Shown here piece by piece: positions 1 to 7,825 of a DNA stretch of 40,129 bases (positions within the stretch are counted from its first letter, which is position 1; the number at the start of each line of letters is the position of its first letter). The stretch is from contig CAKZXL010000032.1 in NCBI GenBank assembly GCA_937883885.1, forward strand, positions 1 to 40,129, read 5' to 3'. A program made the translations under genes and the position numbers. Source of the stretch: an uncultured Aquincola sp. GTDB lineage: Bacteria; Pseudomonadota; Gammaproteobacteria; Burkholderiales; Burkholderiaceae. The notes beneath the pieces are model-generated. The model searched no databases. It had not been told where the DNA came from and worked only from the letters and a program-made list of their open reading frames with translations.

Positions 1-116
1 AGCTCGACGGTGCGGGCGTCAGCATCGATCTCGGCCGCGGCGCGCTCGCCCGTGGCCAGCAGGCGCAAGGTGATCGTGCGGCACTGAGGGGCCAGCGTCT
101 TGGGGAGTTGCTTCAT
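1..116 (-). CDS. 5' end of protease/major capsid gene (duplicate fragment)
   Basis: This is the second copy of the first 38 codons of the fused prohead protease/major capsid gene, whose complete copy is at 38063-40126. It exists only because the circle was opened inside this gene. Its value is that it shows the true upstream context, which the right-hand copy lacks: a GGAGG Shine-Dalgarno (complement of 123-127) lies 6 bases before the ATG at 116, and the stop of the spike-like gene lies 12 bases before the start. Confidence 0.9.
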   Translation of the reverse strand, partial: MKQLPKTLAPQCRTITLRLLATGERAAAEIDADARTVE

Positions 117-119
117 TAG
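1..119. repeat. Left copy of 119-bp terminal redundancy
   Basis: These bases are identical to 40011-40129. The repeat lies inside the 5' end of the protease/capsid gene, far from terminase, and its length is that of a k-mer used by common de Bruijn assemblers. It is therefore best read as the overlap of a circular assembly graph and not as a biological terminal repeat. Joining the ends gives a circle of about 40,010 bp. Confidence 0.93.
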
Positions 120-128
120 TGCCTCCAC

Positions 129-2954
129 TCACCAAGCGAACGGCTGGACCCAGGACAACCGAAGTGCGCCTGAGCCGGCGTTGTCCATGACCCCGATGAT
201 CTGCACGGCATCCGCCCACTCCGGCACGACCATTTCGCCCGTGGCCGACGATGCGTTGCCGATCGTGAGCCTGTACGGCACCCACTTGTCGAGGTTGCCC
301 GCCGACGCGTCGAGCGTCACGCTTCGAACATCCGCTGCAGACCGCGAGAAGCCCAGGTCGAAGCCACCAGACGCGCCGGTGTCGGGCGCGCCGAAACTTG
401 GGACCACCTGGCTGTGCCCAGCGCGCAGAGAGCCATCCGATGCGGACGACGTGAGCGCCACCACCTTGGGGACACCCTTCTTCACGAACCTGTAGGCGAT
501 GGCCACCGGCCCCGTGGGCCCATCGCTGGACGACAGATAGGTCAGCACCTCAGCGGTGAACAGCTTGCCTTTGTCGATGTCCACCACCATGCTGAATTTG
601 GCGTCGTTGCGGATCGTGGCGTTGGCCGTTGCCGTCACGTTGCCACCCGTCCACGTCACTGCCGTGCTGCCGTTGGTCAGAGTGGCGCTGCGCACAGAGC
701 TGTCGCTGAAGGTCACTGCGTACACCCCGGTGGCACCAGCCCACGCCGCCGCCAGGGTCGCGCTTGAGGCAGCCGCAATCGCTGCAGTGAACGTCAGGGC
801 GGTCTGGGCGGTCTTGGTCACCTTCAAGCACGCATTGGCCTTCAGAGGGATGCCATGGATCGTGGCGCTGGCCGTGGCGGTCACGGCGCCCGTCCACGTC
901 GCCGCGGTGCTGCCATTCGTGAAGCTGACACGACGGAACGACCCGTCGCTGAACTTGATGTCATAGGTGCCGGTGGTGCGGCTCCATGCAGACACCAGCG
1001 TGCCACTGGCGGCAGCGGTAAGCGCTGCCGCGAAGGTGACGCCGGCGCCGCTGGCCGTGGCCGCTCCGCTGGCCACAGTGATCGTCACCGAGTCATAGGA
1101 CGCGAAGGGCGTAGCGCCAGCGGTGACGAGGAAGGAGAGGCCGCCGCCATTGAACTGCGTGCCGACCGTGCCCACCCCGATCTGCTCATAGTTCGGGCGT
1201 TGCAGGACGAATGTGGTGGCATCACGGAATCCCAGCCGATAGGCACCGTCGGCCGCCGTCGTGCCCGCGCTCTTTACGTCGAAGCGCGCATCAGCGACCA
1301 CCCCGCCGCCACTCCAGCTCGCCGCGGTGCTGTTGAGCGTCAATGTGACGCTACGCGTAGCGCCACTGCTGAAGGTGGCCGTGTAGGTGCCCGTGGCGGC
1401 GGGCCACGGATCTTTGAGCACGCAGCTGTTGCCAGCGATCGGGGCGATGGCCTCGCAAACGTCGTACAGGATGGTGCCCGGATCCACTCCGACGCTGATG
1501 GCACCGATGGTGCCGTCACCTTGGCCACCAGGCTGGATCGCCGTGTCGCGCTCCAGCAGGAGGTTCAGGCCGGTGTGACGGTCGGTGATCTCTTTGCCGT
1601 CGTGGGTGATGGTCCACAAGTCGGCAGAGAGGTTGGCGATCTGCGGGCTGACCGCCAGGCAGTCGTTCGGGTGGTCACTCTTGCGGGCAGGCAGGGTGAG
1701 GTTGCTGGGGAATGCCGGCGCGACGATGTTGGTCTTGAGGACGCCGGGACCCCGCTTGAGAACGTGCCATTTGCCGGCCAGGGACTGGGGGGACACCGAA
1801 TCCAGTACCGCCCACGTGTTCTTTTCACGCAGGTGGATCATGTGGTCGTATTCCCACGTGGGATCGGTGTTCGGCGGGTTCAACACACCGTTGGTGTTGT
1901 TGTCCAGGCTGGCCCCGGTGTTGAAGAAGATGCCGCTACCAGCGTTGCCGGCCACATCGAAGAAGCTGTCGAAGATGGGGTCGATGCAGCGCGCGTCCGA
2001 TCCGGTGCCGTTGCTGACGTACCAGCCAGGGTCGTCCCCGTTCTCGCCGCCGCGGCTTTCTTCGTGAGTTGCCGGGCTGAAGGTCAGGCGAGCCCAGCCG
2101 TTCGTGCCTGGCGCCAGCCGGGCCCCCTGGATCACATAGTCCATGGAGCCGATGTGGTGCCACTCGCTGCTGCTGTCCTCCAGCAAGTACCCCAGACGCA
2201 CACGCTGGATCAGGCCCTCGAAGATGCACAGCTCGCCCGCATCGATGCCACGACGCTGGCGCACTGCTACGTCGCTGTCGTAGGCGATACAGCGGTCAAA
2301 TCTTCCGAGGAAGAAGCCTTTGCGGCCATCGATGCAGTGGTTCCAGCCGCTGATGATCACGTGCTTCATGGTTGGCCGGATCGTGCGATTGGCCACCGGG
2401 TCCAAGATGCCATCGAAGTAGACGGCTGAGTTGCCCTTGCCCTCGTTGATCTTCTTGGCGGCCCAGGTGCTGATATCGCCCAGGCCAGGGCCGAGGATGC
2501 GACCATTCATCAGCCAAGGCCGCGCAAAGTCGTAGCGCTTGTAGCCGTTGAAGTCAGCCGGGTCGGGATTGAACGTGGCTCTGATTGCCTTCCAATCGCG
2601 ATCGATGTTGCCTCCGATAAGGCTGTGCCAGTTGAGGTCCAGCACACCACGCGAAGTTTCAACATCGTCCGGGAGCGGTGACTCGAGCACGATGTCCTTA
2701 TCGAACCGGAGCAAGGCGCGATCGCCTTGCGCAATCTGGCTGACCGCACGCCAAAGGTCACCCCAGTCGGACACCCCATAGACAGACATGGGTCGCTCGT
2801 CCACGCTGAATTCACGGTCAGCAACTTGTCGATTCACCAGTTCATCAGCAACCCCATCCTCCACCGTCCAGGGGTTGCCTGCCGCCGTCATTGGCGGCAG
2901 CCCGAAGCCGCGGCCAGCCGATGCGCCGGGTCGGATGTTGATCCGCTTGCTCAT
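129..2954 (-). CDS. Putative head-module spike/fibre, beta-helix-like with C-terminal repeats (941 aa)
   Basis: The protein has 941 residues. Residues 1-50 form a short leader beginning MSKRINIRPG. Residues 55-480 look like a right-handed beta-helix or spike body: many short hydrophobic strands separated by Gly/Asn turns, with stretches such as HVIISGWNHCIDG. From about 515 there are three related modules (near 515-560, 655-702 and 737-783) built on TGTYxxxFSDGSxRxxxxTNGSTA. The last ~110 residues may be a carbohydrate-binding-like beta-sandwich. The start overlaps the portal stop as ATGA, and the stop lies 12 bases before the protease/capsid start, so it belongs to the head operon. That is a strange place for a spike; a head fibre or decoration protein, or a depolymerase mounted on the virion, are the options. 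I see no clear catalytic signature. The coding call is sure; the role is inference. Confidence 0.8.
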   Translation of the reverse strand: MSKRINIRPGASAGRGFGLPPMTAAGNPWTVEDGVADELVNRQVADREFSVDERPMSVYGVSDWGDLWRAVSQIAQGDRALLRFDKDIVLESPLPDDVETSRGVLDLNWHSLIGGNIDRDWKAIRATFNPDPADFNGYKRYDFARPWLMNGRILGPGLGDISTWAAKKINEGKGNSAVYFDGILDPVANRTIRPTMKHVIISGWNHCIDGRKGFFLGRFDRCIAYDSDVAVRQRRGIDAGELCIFEGLIQRVRLGYLLEDSSSEWHHIGSMDYVIQGARLAPGTNGWARLTFSPATHEESRGGENGDDPGWYVSNGTGSDARCIDPIFDSFFDVAGNAGSGIFFNTGASLDNNTNGVLNPPNTDPTWEYDHMIHLREKNTWAVLDSVSPQSLAGKWHVLKRGPGVLKTNIVAPAFPSNLTLPARKSDHPNDCLAVSPQIANLSADLWTITHDGKEITDRHTGLNLLLERDTAIQPGGQGDGTIGAISVGVDPGTILYDVCEAIAPIAGNSCVLKDPWPAATGTYTATFSSGATRSVTLTLNSTAASWSGGGVVADARFDVKSAGTTAADGAYRLGFRDATTFVLQRPNYEQIGVGTVGTQFNGGGLSFLVTAGATPFASYDSVTITVASGAATASGAGVTFAAALTAAASGTLVSAWSRTTGTYDIKFSDGSFRRVSFTNGSTAATWTGAVTATASATIHGIPLKANACLKVTKTAQTALTFTAAIAAASSATLAAAWAGATGVYAVTFSDSSVRSATLTNGSTAVTWTGGNVTATANATIRNDAKFSMVVDIDKGKLFTAEVLTYLSSSDGPTGPVAIAYRFVKKGVPKVVALTSSASDGSLRAGHSQVVPSFGAPDTGASGGFDLGFSRSAADVRSVTLDASAGNLDKWVPYRLTIGNASSATGEMVVPEWADAVQIIGVMDNAGSGALRLSWVQPFAW
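606..1412 (-). repeat. Three in-frame copies of a beta module in the spike-like gene
   Basis: Module copies lie at about 1275-1412, 849-992 and 606-746. Each encodes a hydrophobic lead-in (AWxxxTG), the core FSDGSxR and TNGSTAxxWTG, and an Ala/Thr-rich tail. The second and third are most alike and are spaced 82 residues apart, with a shared preceding segment (TFAAA/TFTAA followed by an Ala/Ser-rich stretch). This looks like internal duplication of a small beta domain, a type common in phage decoration and fibre proteins. Confidence 0.75.
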
Positions 2955-4639
2955 TCCTTGATCTCCTGTTCGCTGTCGCCTTCCTCCGCCTCCGGCAGCT
3001 CGCCGGCGGCGCCCTTGTCTGCACCCTCGGCCTGGCCGCCTTCCAGCACTTCGCCCGGCTGCGCCACGCCCTTGTCATTGACCTCGGCCGGATCGGTGTC
3101 GAACACCAGGCCCAGTTCTTCGGCCTCTTCCAGCTCGGCCGCGCGCTGCTTCCAGACGTCTTCGCGGTCGGCGCCGCCGCCGGTCTGGGCGATCACGTCA
3201 TCGGTGCTCATGAAGCCCGCGCGCACCGCGGCGCGGTAGGCCGCGACTTCCTTGGTGGGGTCGATCCAGGACCAGCCACGCGGCCGCAGGCGCATGGCCT
3301 GGTAGCGGCGCGGGTTCGTGAAGTAGTCGGTGCCGACGCGGATGGCCCCGACCAGCGCTGCGGCATCGCACCACTCGCGGTGGATGTCCAGCCGCAAGTT
3401 GCGGCCGATGAAGCCCTGCAGAGCGCGGTAGTGGTCGCGGTCATCCAGCAGGGCCATGCGGGCGCTGCTGTAGGTGGCCGAGCTGTAGTCGCGGCTCACG
3501 GCCTCATAGCTGATGCCGACACCCACCGACACCTTGCGCACCAGGTAGCGCAAGAACGGGTCGACACTGGGGTCGGCCACCACCGGCGCGAAGCCGGCAA
3601 CGTCTTCACCGGGCAGCAGCCGGCGCCAGGTGCCGGGCTCGGTGTCGATCAGGTCCTGGCCCGCCTCATTGCGGGCCGAGCCGGCATCGGGCTCTTGCTG
3701 GCGGATGAAGCCCACGACATTGGCCGCCGCGCGGGCCTTGACCACCAGCGCATCTTCGGTGCCGCCGCTCATGTGCAGCGTGGTCAGGGCCGCATGCATC
3801 CACGGCTCGCCACGGCTCTGCGGCCAGCGCTCGATCAGGTACAGGTGAATGATGTCTTCCGCCGGCACGCGCAGGAACTTGCCCGGCTGGAAGCTGGTGA
3901 ACTGATAGTCGCCCGGGTGCTTGGGGTGGAACCAGTACGCGACGGGGCGGCCCCATTCGTCCTGTTCCACGCCCATGCGGATGATGTTGCCGTTGGGGGC
4001 TTTGGCGGTCTGCCATTGGTCGATCAGCCGATCGGCCTCGATGACTTCCAGCGCCAGCGGGATGTTGCCGCCGCCGAAGGGCTGGCGGACCTTGCGCACG
4101 ATGGCTTCACCGGCGGTGACCAGCTGCACCATCAACAGCCGCTCGATGTCGGGAAAGGCCAGCAGGCCGGCGGTGTGGCACGTCTTGCGGTCGCACCACT
4201 CGGTCCACGCTTCTTCGATCGAGTCGTTGATGCGCGCTTCCAGCTTGCCGCGGCTGTTGGTGACGGCCGCCTGCATGCCCATGCCGCCGCCGATCACGTT
4301 GTTGACCAGCAGACGCACTACATGCTTGGCATACGGGTTGTCGCGCACCAGCTCGCGGCTGCGGGCGCGCAGCAGGCGCAGGCTGACCAGGATCTCGCTG
4401 TCGGCGCTGGTCTGCATGGCCGACCAGTCGCTGTGCAGACGGCTCACGTCGGCGCCGGCATAGGCGCGCTGCTGCTGCAGCAGCCGGTCGCGCTGCACGG
4501 CAGCGCCACGGGCGGCAGCACGCTGGGCGTTCCAGCGGTCCAGCACGATGCTGCGCTTGATGGTCAGGTCGGGCGTGACGCTGCCGCTGGGCACGGTGAC
4601 CCGCTCAGCGTCGTACCAGGGGCGTACGGGCGCGCTCAT
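2951..4639 (-). CDS. Portal protein, lambda gpB-like
   Basis: This 562-residue protein would form the dodecameric ring at the special capsid vertex through which DNA enters and leaves. Length, composition and a long helical middle region fit the lambda-type portal family, and so does the order terS-terL-gpW-portal. Recognisable parts are the N-terminal tyrosine-containing segment (RPWYDAERV), the RDNPYAKHVVRLLVNNVIGGG region, which is typical of the family, and an acidic C-terminal tail rich in Glu, Ala and Gly. I chose ATG 4639 because it overlaps the upstream stop as TGATG; a GTG one codon earlier is possible. The 3' end overlaps the spike-like gene as ATGA, so translation is probably coupled. 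Confidence 0.92.
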   Translation of the reverse strand: MSAPVRPWYDAERVTVPSGSVTPDLTIKRSIVLDRWNAQRAAARGAAVQRDRLLQQQRAYAGADVSRLHSDWSAMQTSADSEILVSLRLLRARSRELVRDNPYAKHVVRLLVNNVIGGGMGMQAAVTNSRGKLEARINDSIEEAWTEWCDRKTCHTAGLLAFPDIERLLMVQLVTAGEAIVRKVRQPFGGGNIPLALEVIEADRLIDQWQTAKAPNGNIIRMGVEQDEWGRPVAYWFHPKHPGDYQFTSFQPGKFLRVPAEDIIHLYLIERWPQSRGEPWMHAALTTLHMSGGTEDALVVKARAAANVVGFIRQQEPDAGSARNEAGQDLIDTEPGTWRRLLPGEDVAGFAPVVADPSVDPFLRYLVRKVSVGVGISYEAVSRDYSSATYSSARMALLDDRDHYRALQGFIGRNLRLDIHREWCDAAALVGAIRVGTDYFTNPRRYQAMRLRPRGWSWIDPTKEVAAYRAAVRAGFMSTDDVIAQTGGGADREDVWKQRAAELEEAEELGLVFDTDPAEVNDKGVAQPGEVLEGGQAEGADKGAAGELPEAEEGDSEQEIKE

Positions 4640-5217
4640 CACTGCGGGCGCACGAAGCGCGTGAAGAGGTTGCGGGGGTTGCCGGCGCCGGCGGCGGTCT
4701 GCGCGGCGCCCTGCTCGGCGTACACCTTCGAACGCCAGAACGTCTGCAGCTGCAGCAGCTCGCCGATGCTGGCGAACTCCATCGAGCGGCCCGCGATGTC
4801 GTAGCGCTTGACCTTGCCGCCGGTCGCGGTGAACTTGGCCAGCGCCGCTTCGCAGTCGGCCAGGGCGCGCTGCGCCTGGCTGCGGCCGTCGTAAGCGCTG
4901 GCGGTGGCCAGCTGGGCCAGGTCGGGCTGCACCGTCAGCTGACCCCTGGCCACGGTCTCACGCTCGACGGTGCCGCGGGTGACGAAGGCGGCCCAGGTGT
5001 ACAGGCCGGGCGCCAGCGCGGCGCTGGCGGCCAGGCCGATGCTGGCGCGCCAGCCGGTGCCTTCGGCCACCGCATCGATGTCCAGGCCCGTGGGCCCGCG
5101 CAAGGCATAGCGCAGCGTCCAGGCCGACGACGTGGCGGTGCGACCATCGGCCAGCACGATCGCGTCATCGGCCCACGACGCCGTATCACCCTGCACGAGG
5201 GTGGCGGGGATGTTCAT
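4639..5217 (-). CDS. gpW-like head-tail connector with N-terminal beta-domain extension
   Basis: The protein has 192 residues. Residues about 112-170 resemble lambda gpW: an amphipathic helix (RALADCEAALAKFT), a basic beta hairpin (GGKVKRYDIAGRSMEF) and a second helix (SIGELLQLQTFWRSKV). In lambda, gpW sits between gpA and gpB and joins head to tail; the position here is the same. Lambda gpW has only 68 residues. The first ~100 residues here are an added, strand-rich, Ig-like domain of unknown role (QGDTASWADD, then a repeated Ala/Thr pattern). It starts 12 bases after the terL stop and overlaps the portal start. The gpW assignment rests on pattern and position, not on a search. Confidence 0.75.
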   Translation of the reverse strand: MNIPATLVQGDTASWADDAIVLADGRTATSSAWTLRYALRGPTGLDIDAVAEGTGWRASIGLAASAALAPGLYTWAAFVTRGTVERETVARGQLTVQPDLAQLATASAYDGRSQAQRALADCEAALAKFTATGGKVKRYDIAGRSMEFASIGELLQLQTFWRSKVYAEQGAAQTAAGAGNPRNLFTRFVRPQ

Positions 5218-5229
5218 GTTGGGGGTGGG

Positions 5230-7392
5230 TTACCAGCGCTTGGCGGACCATCCGCCGCGGCGCAGGGGGTTGATAGGCTGGGAGGACTTCGCGGCAGGCG
5301 CGGCGGGCGTGCTGGGCCGAGCCACGGGCGCTTCTTCGGGCTCGGGTGAAGCCAGGGCTGCGGCATGGGCCTGCGGCGCCTCCTGCGCGGTTTGTGCAGA
5401 CGTCTGCACACCGCTGGCGGCAGGCGGCAGCACCACCGGCTTGACGACATCGCCGAACAGGGCCGGCTGCTGCAGCGCCGCCTCTTCCTGCTGCCAGCGC
5501 TCGCCGCGCCACAAGTTGAGCTTCAGGCTGCGGGCGGCATGCAGGGCGTACACCTCGCAATCCAAGGCTTCGTTGCGACGGCCGGACTGCTTCATCCACA
5601 CCAGGCGGCCGCGGATCGTCTTGTGCGGCACCTTGACCTCCGACGTCAGCTGGTCGAAGTAGTCGGCGCGCAGCTCATCGCGGTACCAGTGCATGCGGCC
5701 GGGCCCGTGGCCCAGCAGCTTGATGCGGCCGGCCTTGTCGTCGGAGCCCAGGATCAGGTCTTTCGCGACCTGGGTGCCCACCAGGTAGGGCCGCACGCCA
5801 GTGGGGTGCGGGCGGTGCTTGCCGTTGGTGTCCACGGCCATCTTGGGCGGCACGAAGATCTCGCGCTTGGGGTCGTGCGAGTCGCCCTTGATCGCCAGCA
5901 GGCCCATGCCGGTGCGGCGGCGCACATAGCTGTAGACCGCATCCTGGGTCTGCCCGTCCGATGAGTCGATGCTGCCGGCGCGGATGCGCAGGGGCGCGCC
6001 GTTGGCATGCGGGAAGGTGCTGGTCAGCAGCTGGTCCAGGTCGCCCCAGGCGCCCGAGCGCTCGCGGTCGATGCTGCCGTCGTCGTTCCACTTGACCACC
6101 AGCGTGCGGCCGTAGAGCTCGCCCCACCACACCAGCCAGCTTTCTTCGTCGCGGCCCCAGGCGCGGATGACGACGGCCAGCCGATCGTGCTGCACGTCCA
6201 CGCCTGCGGTGAGCACCACGCCGCCCCACGGCACGGTGAGCATCGGATAGGCCTCGCAGCGCTCGCGCAGCGCATCCTTGTCGGGCACGCTGGTCTTGTA
6301 GGCGTAGGCCCGGCCCTCGGTGTTGTTCACGAAGGCACGCTTTTTGGTGTCGTCGCCCTGCCGCAGCGCGTGCTCGGCTTCCAGGTACTTGGCCACCAGG
6401 TGGCGCAGCTGCGAGCCGGGGAACGGGCTGTACAGCTCATTGATGCTGAAGCCCGCGATGCCATGGAACGGCGCCGAAGCGCGCCACTCAGCCTGGCGCA
6501 CGGCGCGGATCTTCTCGCCGTTGGTCCACAGGGCGCCGCAGTGCACGCAGCAGTAGCGGGCCGAGTCCAGCACCGCATGGCCATACACCTCATGCGCGGG
6601 CTGGGTGGGGTCTTCGTTCCACTTCACCTGGGTCCACACCAGCACCTGGCGCTCTTCGCAGTGCGGGCACGGCACCCAGAACTGGCGCTTGTCGCTGCCC
6701 TTGTACGCCTCTTCGATCTTGCTGACGCCTTCGACGGTCGGCGTGCCGCCGAACACCAGCTTGCGGCGGGCGAAGGTCTTCGTGCGCTCGCGCACCAGCG
6801 CAATGGTGTCGCCCTGCCCCTTGACGTTGGCGTTGCTGTCGTCGGGCTCTTCCACGGCCACGAAAGGGGCCGGTGTGGACTTGACCGAGCCCGGGCTGTT
6901 CGAGCCCACCAACTTGATGAAGCCACCGGGGAACGGCTTGTAGTCCCAGGTGGCATTGCGCGTGCGGCCCACCGGCACCTTGTCGGCCAGGCGCGGTGTC
7001 ACCTCGACCATGGGCACCAACTTCTCGCGCTCGAACGCCTTGGCATCAGCCTCTTTGGCGAACATCACGATCATGGGAATGGGATCCATGTCGATGCGTC
7101 GGCCGATGTAGTTGAGCAGCACGCCGTCGGTCCAGGCAATCTGAGCGCTCTTGAGGGCCACCACCTGGTGCACGTTCGGGTCATCCAGCGCTGCATGCAT
7201 GCCGGCCACCCAGGGCGTGATGTCAGGGTTGTAGGTCCCCGGCTTCGCCGCGCTCTTCGCGGACATGCGACGGTGCTGACGCGCCCATTCCGTCGTCGTC
7301 ATCTTGGCCGTCGGTGCCACCTGCATCGCCAGGCGCTTCACCAGCGCCCGCGCTGTCGGGGTCGTATCGAGCGAGCTGAGCGAGGGCAGCAC
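5230..7392 (-). CDS. terL: Terminase large subunit, lambda gpA family
   Basis: This 720-residue ATPase/nuclease drives DNA packaging and makes the genome ends. It has a gpA-type Walker A variant (ALKSAQIAWTDG, 79-90), a Walker B-like segment (FVAVEEPDD, 177-185), and a CPHC/CCVHC zinc-binding pair near 242 and 281. The nuclease fold shows Asp399 (TAGVDVQHDRL), the SIDSSDGQTQDAVY segment and the C-terminal NEALDCEVYAL motif. A Pro/Ala-rich tail follows. The GTG start at 7392 overlaps terS by 170 bases. I keep it because the residues before TTTEWARQHRRMS match the usual gpA N-terminus; ATG 7326 is the alternative. Confidence 0.96.
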   Translation of the reverse strand: MLPSLSSLDTTPTARALVKRLAMQVAPTAKMTTTEWARQHRRMSAKSAAKPGTYNPDITPWVAGMHAALDDPNVHQVVALKSAQIAWTDGVLLNYIGRRIDMDPIPMIVMFAKEADAKAFEREKLVPMVEVTPRLADKVPVGRTRNATWDYKPFPGGFIKLVGSNSPGSVKSTPAPFVAVEEPDDSNANVKGQGDTIALVRERTKTFARRKLVFGGTPTVEGVSKIEEAYKGSDKRQFWVPCPHCEERQVLVWTQVKWNEDPTQPAHEVYGHAVLDSARYCCVHCGALWTNGEKIRAVRQAEWRASAPFHGIAGFSINELYSPFPGSQLRHLVAKYLEAEHALRQGDDTKKRAFVNNTEGRAYAYKTSVPDKDALRERCEAYPMLTVPWGGVVLTAGVDVQHDRLAVVIRAWGRDEESWLVWWGELYGRTLVVKWNDDGSIDRERSGAWGDLDQLLTSTFPHANGAPLRIRAGSIDSSDGQTQDAVYSYVRRRTGMGLLAIKGDSHDPKREIFVPPKMAVDTNGKHRPHPTGVRPYLVGTQVAKDLILGSDDKAGRIKLLGHGPGRMHWYRDELRADYFDQLTSEVKVPHKTIRGRLVWMKQSGRRNEALDCEVYALHAARSLKLNLWRGERWQQEEAALQQPALFGDVVKPVVLPPAASGVQTSAQTAQEAPQAHAAALASPEPEEAPVARPSTPAAPAAKSSQPINPLRRGGWSAKRW
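5394..5409. repeat. Perfect 16-bp palindrome made of two GTCTGCAC octamers
   Basis: GTGCAGACGTCTGCAC is two head-to-head copies of the octamer that recurs across this genome. It lies in the variable Pro/Ala-rich tail of terL. There it forces the codon pair TCT-GCA for Ser-Ala, unusual in this GC-rich genome. Function unknown. Confidence 0.8.
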
Positions 7393-7801
7393 GGGTGTGG
7401 TCTTCCAGCAGCTGGGGGTCGATGTCGATGCCGTAGAGCGCTTCGATCTCGGAGCGCAGCTTGTCGTCGCGGGCCAGCAGCTCAGTGCGGAAGGCGCCGA
7501 CCATGCGGCTCAGCTCGACTTCGAGCTGATCGACGCGCACCAGCTGCTTCTTTTTCTCGGCCAGTTCGTACTGCTTCAGCTCGCGGTCCACACGCTCGGT
7601 CAGCACCCGTTCGCTGGTCAGGTCCATGCCGCCATCGGCGCTCTTGTGGCCGGCGGCTGCCGATCGCAGCTTGCGGATGTAGGCGATGCGGATGGTGTCG
7701 AGCGGGGTCTCTTTCCACTCGATGCCTGCTTCATGCAGCCAGCGGCTGACCTCGCCCTGGCTCAGATCCAGGTGGGCGCCGATCTCGACTTGCGTGGGCA
7801 T
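7223..7801 (-). CDS. terS: Terminase small subunit, Nu1/DUF1441-like
   Basis: The protein has 192 residues. It opens with a helix-turn-helix of the Nu1 type (TQVEIGAHLDLSQGEVSRWLHEAGI) that would recognise the packaging site. A long charged helix follows (VDRELKQYELAEKKKQLVRVDQLEVELSRMV), typical of small-subunit oligomerisation, and then an acidic, Gly/Asp-rich tail. It is directly upstream of terL and overlaps it by 170 bases in another frame. The ATG at 7801 is preceded by GTCTGCACACC, one of the genome's recurrent octamers. Its DNA target probably lies just upstream (7826-7990), as in cos phages. Confidence 0.92.
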   Translation of the reverse strand: MPTQVEIGAHLDLSQGEVSRWLHEAGIEWKETPLDTIRIAYIRKLRSAAAGHKSADGGMDLTSERVLTERVDRELKQYELAEKKKQLVRVDQLEVELSRMVGAFRTELLARDDKLRSEIEALYGIDIDPQLLEDHTRAALAQLARYDPDSAGAGEAPGDAGGTDGQDDDDGMGASAPSHVREERGEAGDLQP

Positions 7802-7825
7802 GGTGTGCAGACAGGGAGGCTATGT

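Noticed and set aside
1..119. Biological direct terminal repeat
   Set aside because: It lies inside the capsid gene, far from terminase, and has the length of an assembly k-mer; a gpA-type terminase would make short cohesive ends.
606..1412. CRISPR-like array because of regularly spaced repeats
   Set aside because: The repeats are imperfect, in frame and protein-coding; there are no identical 23-47-base repeats with unique spacers anywhere in the window.
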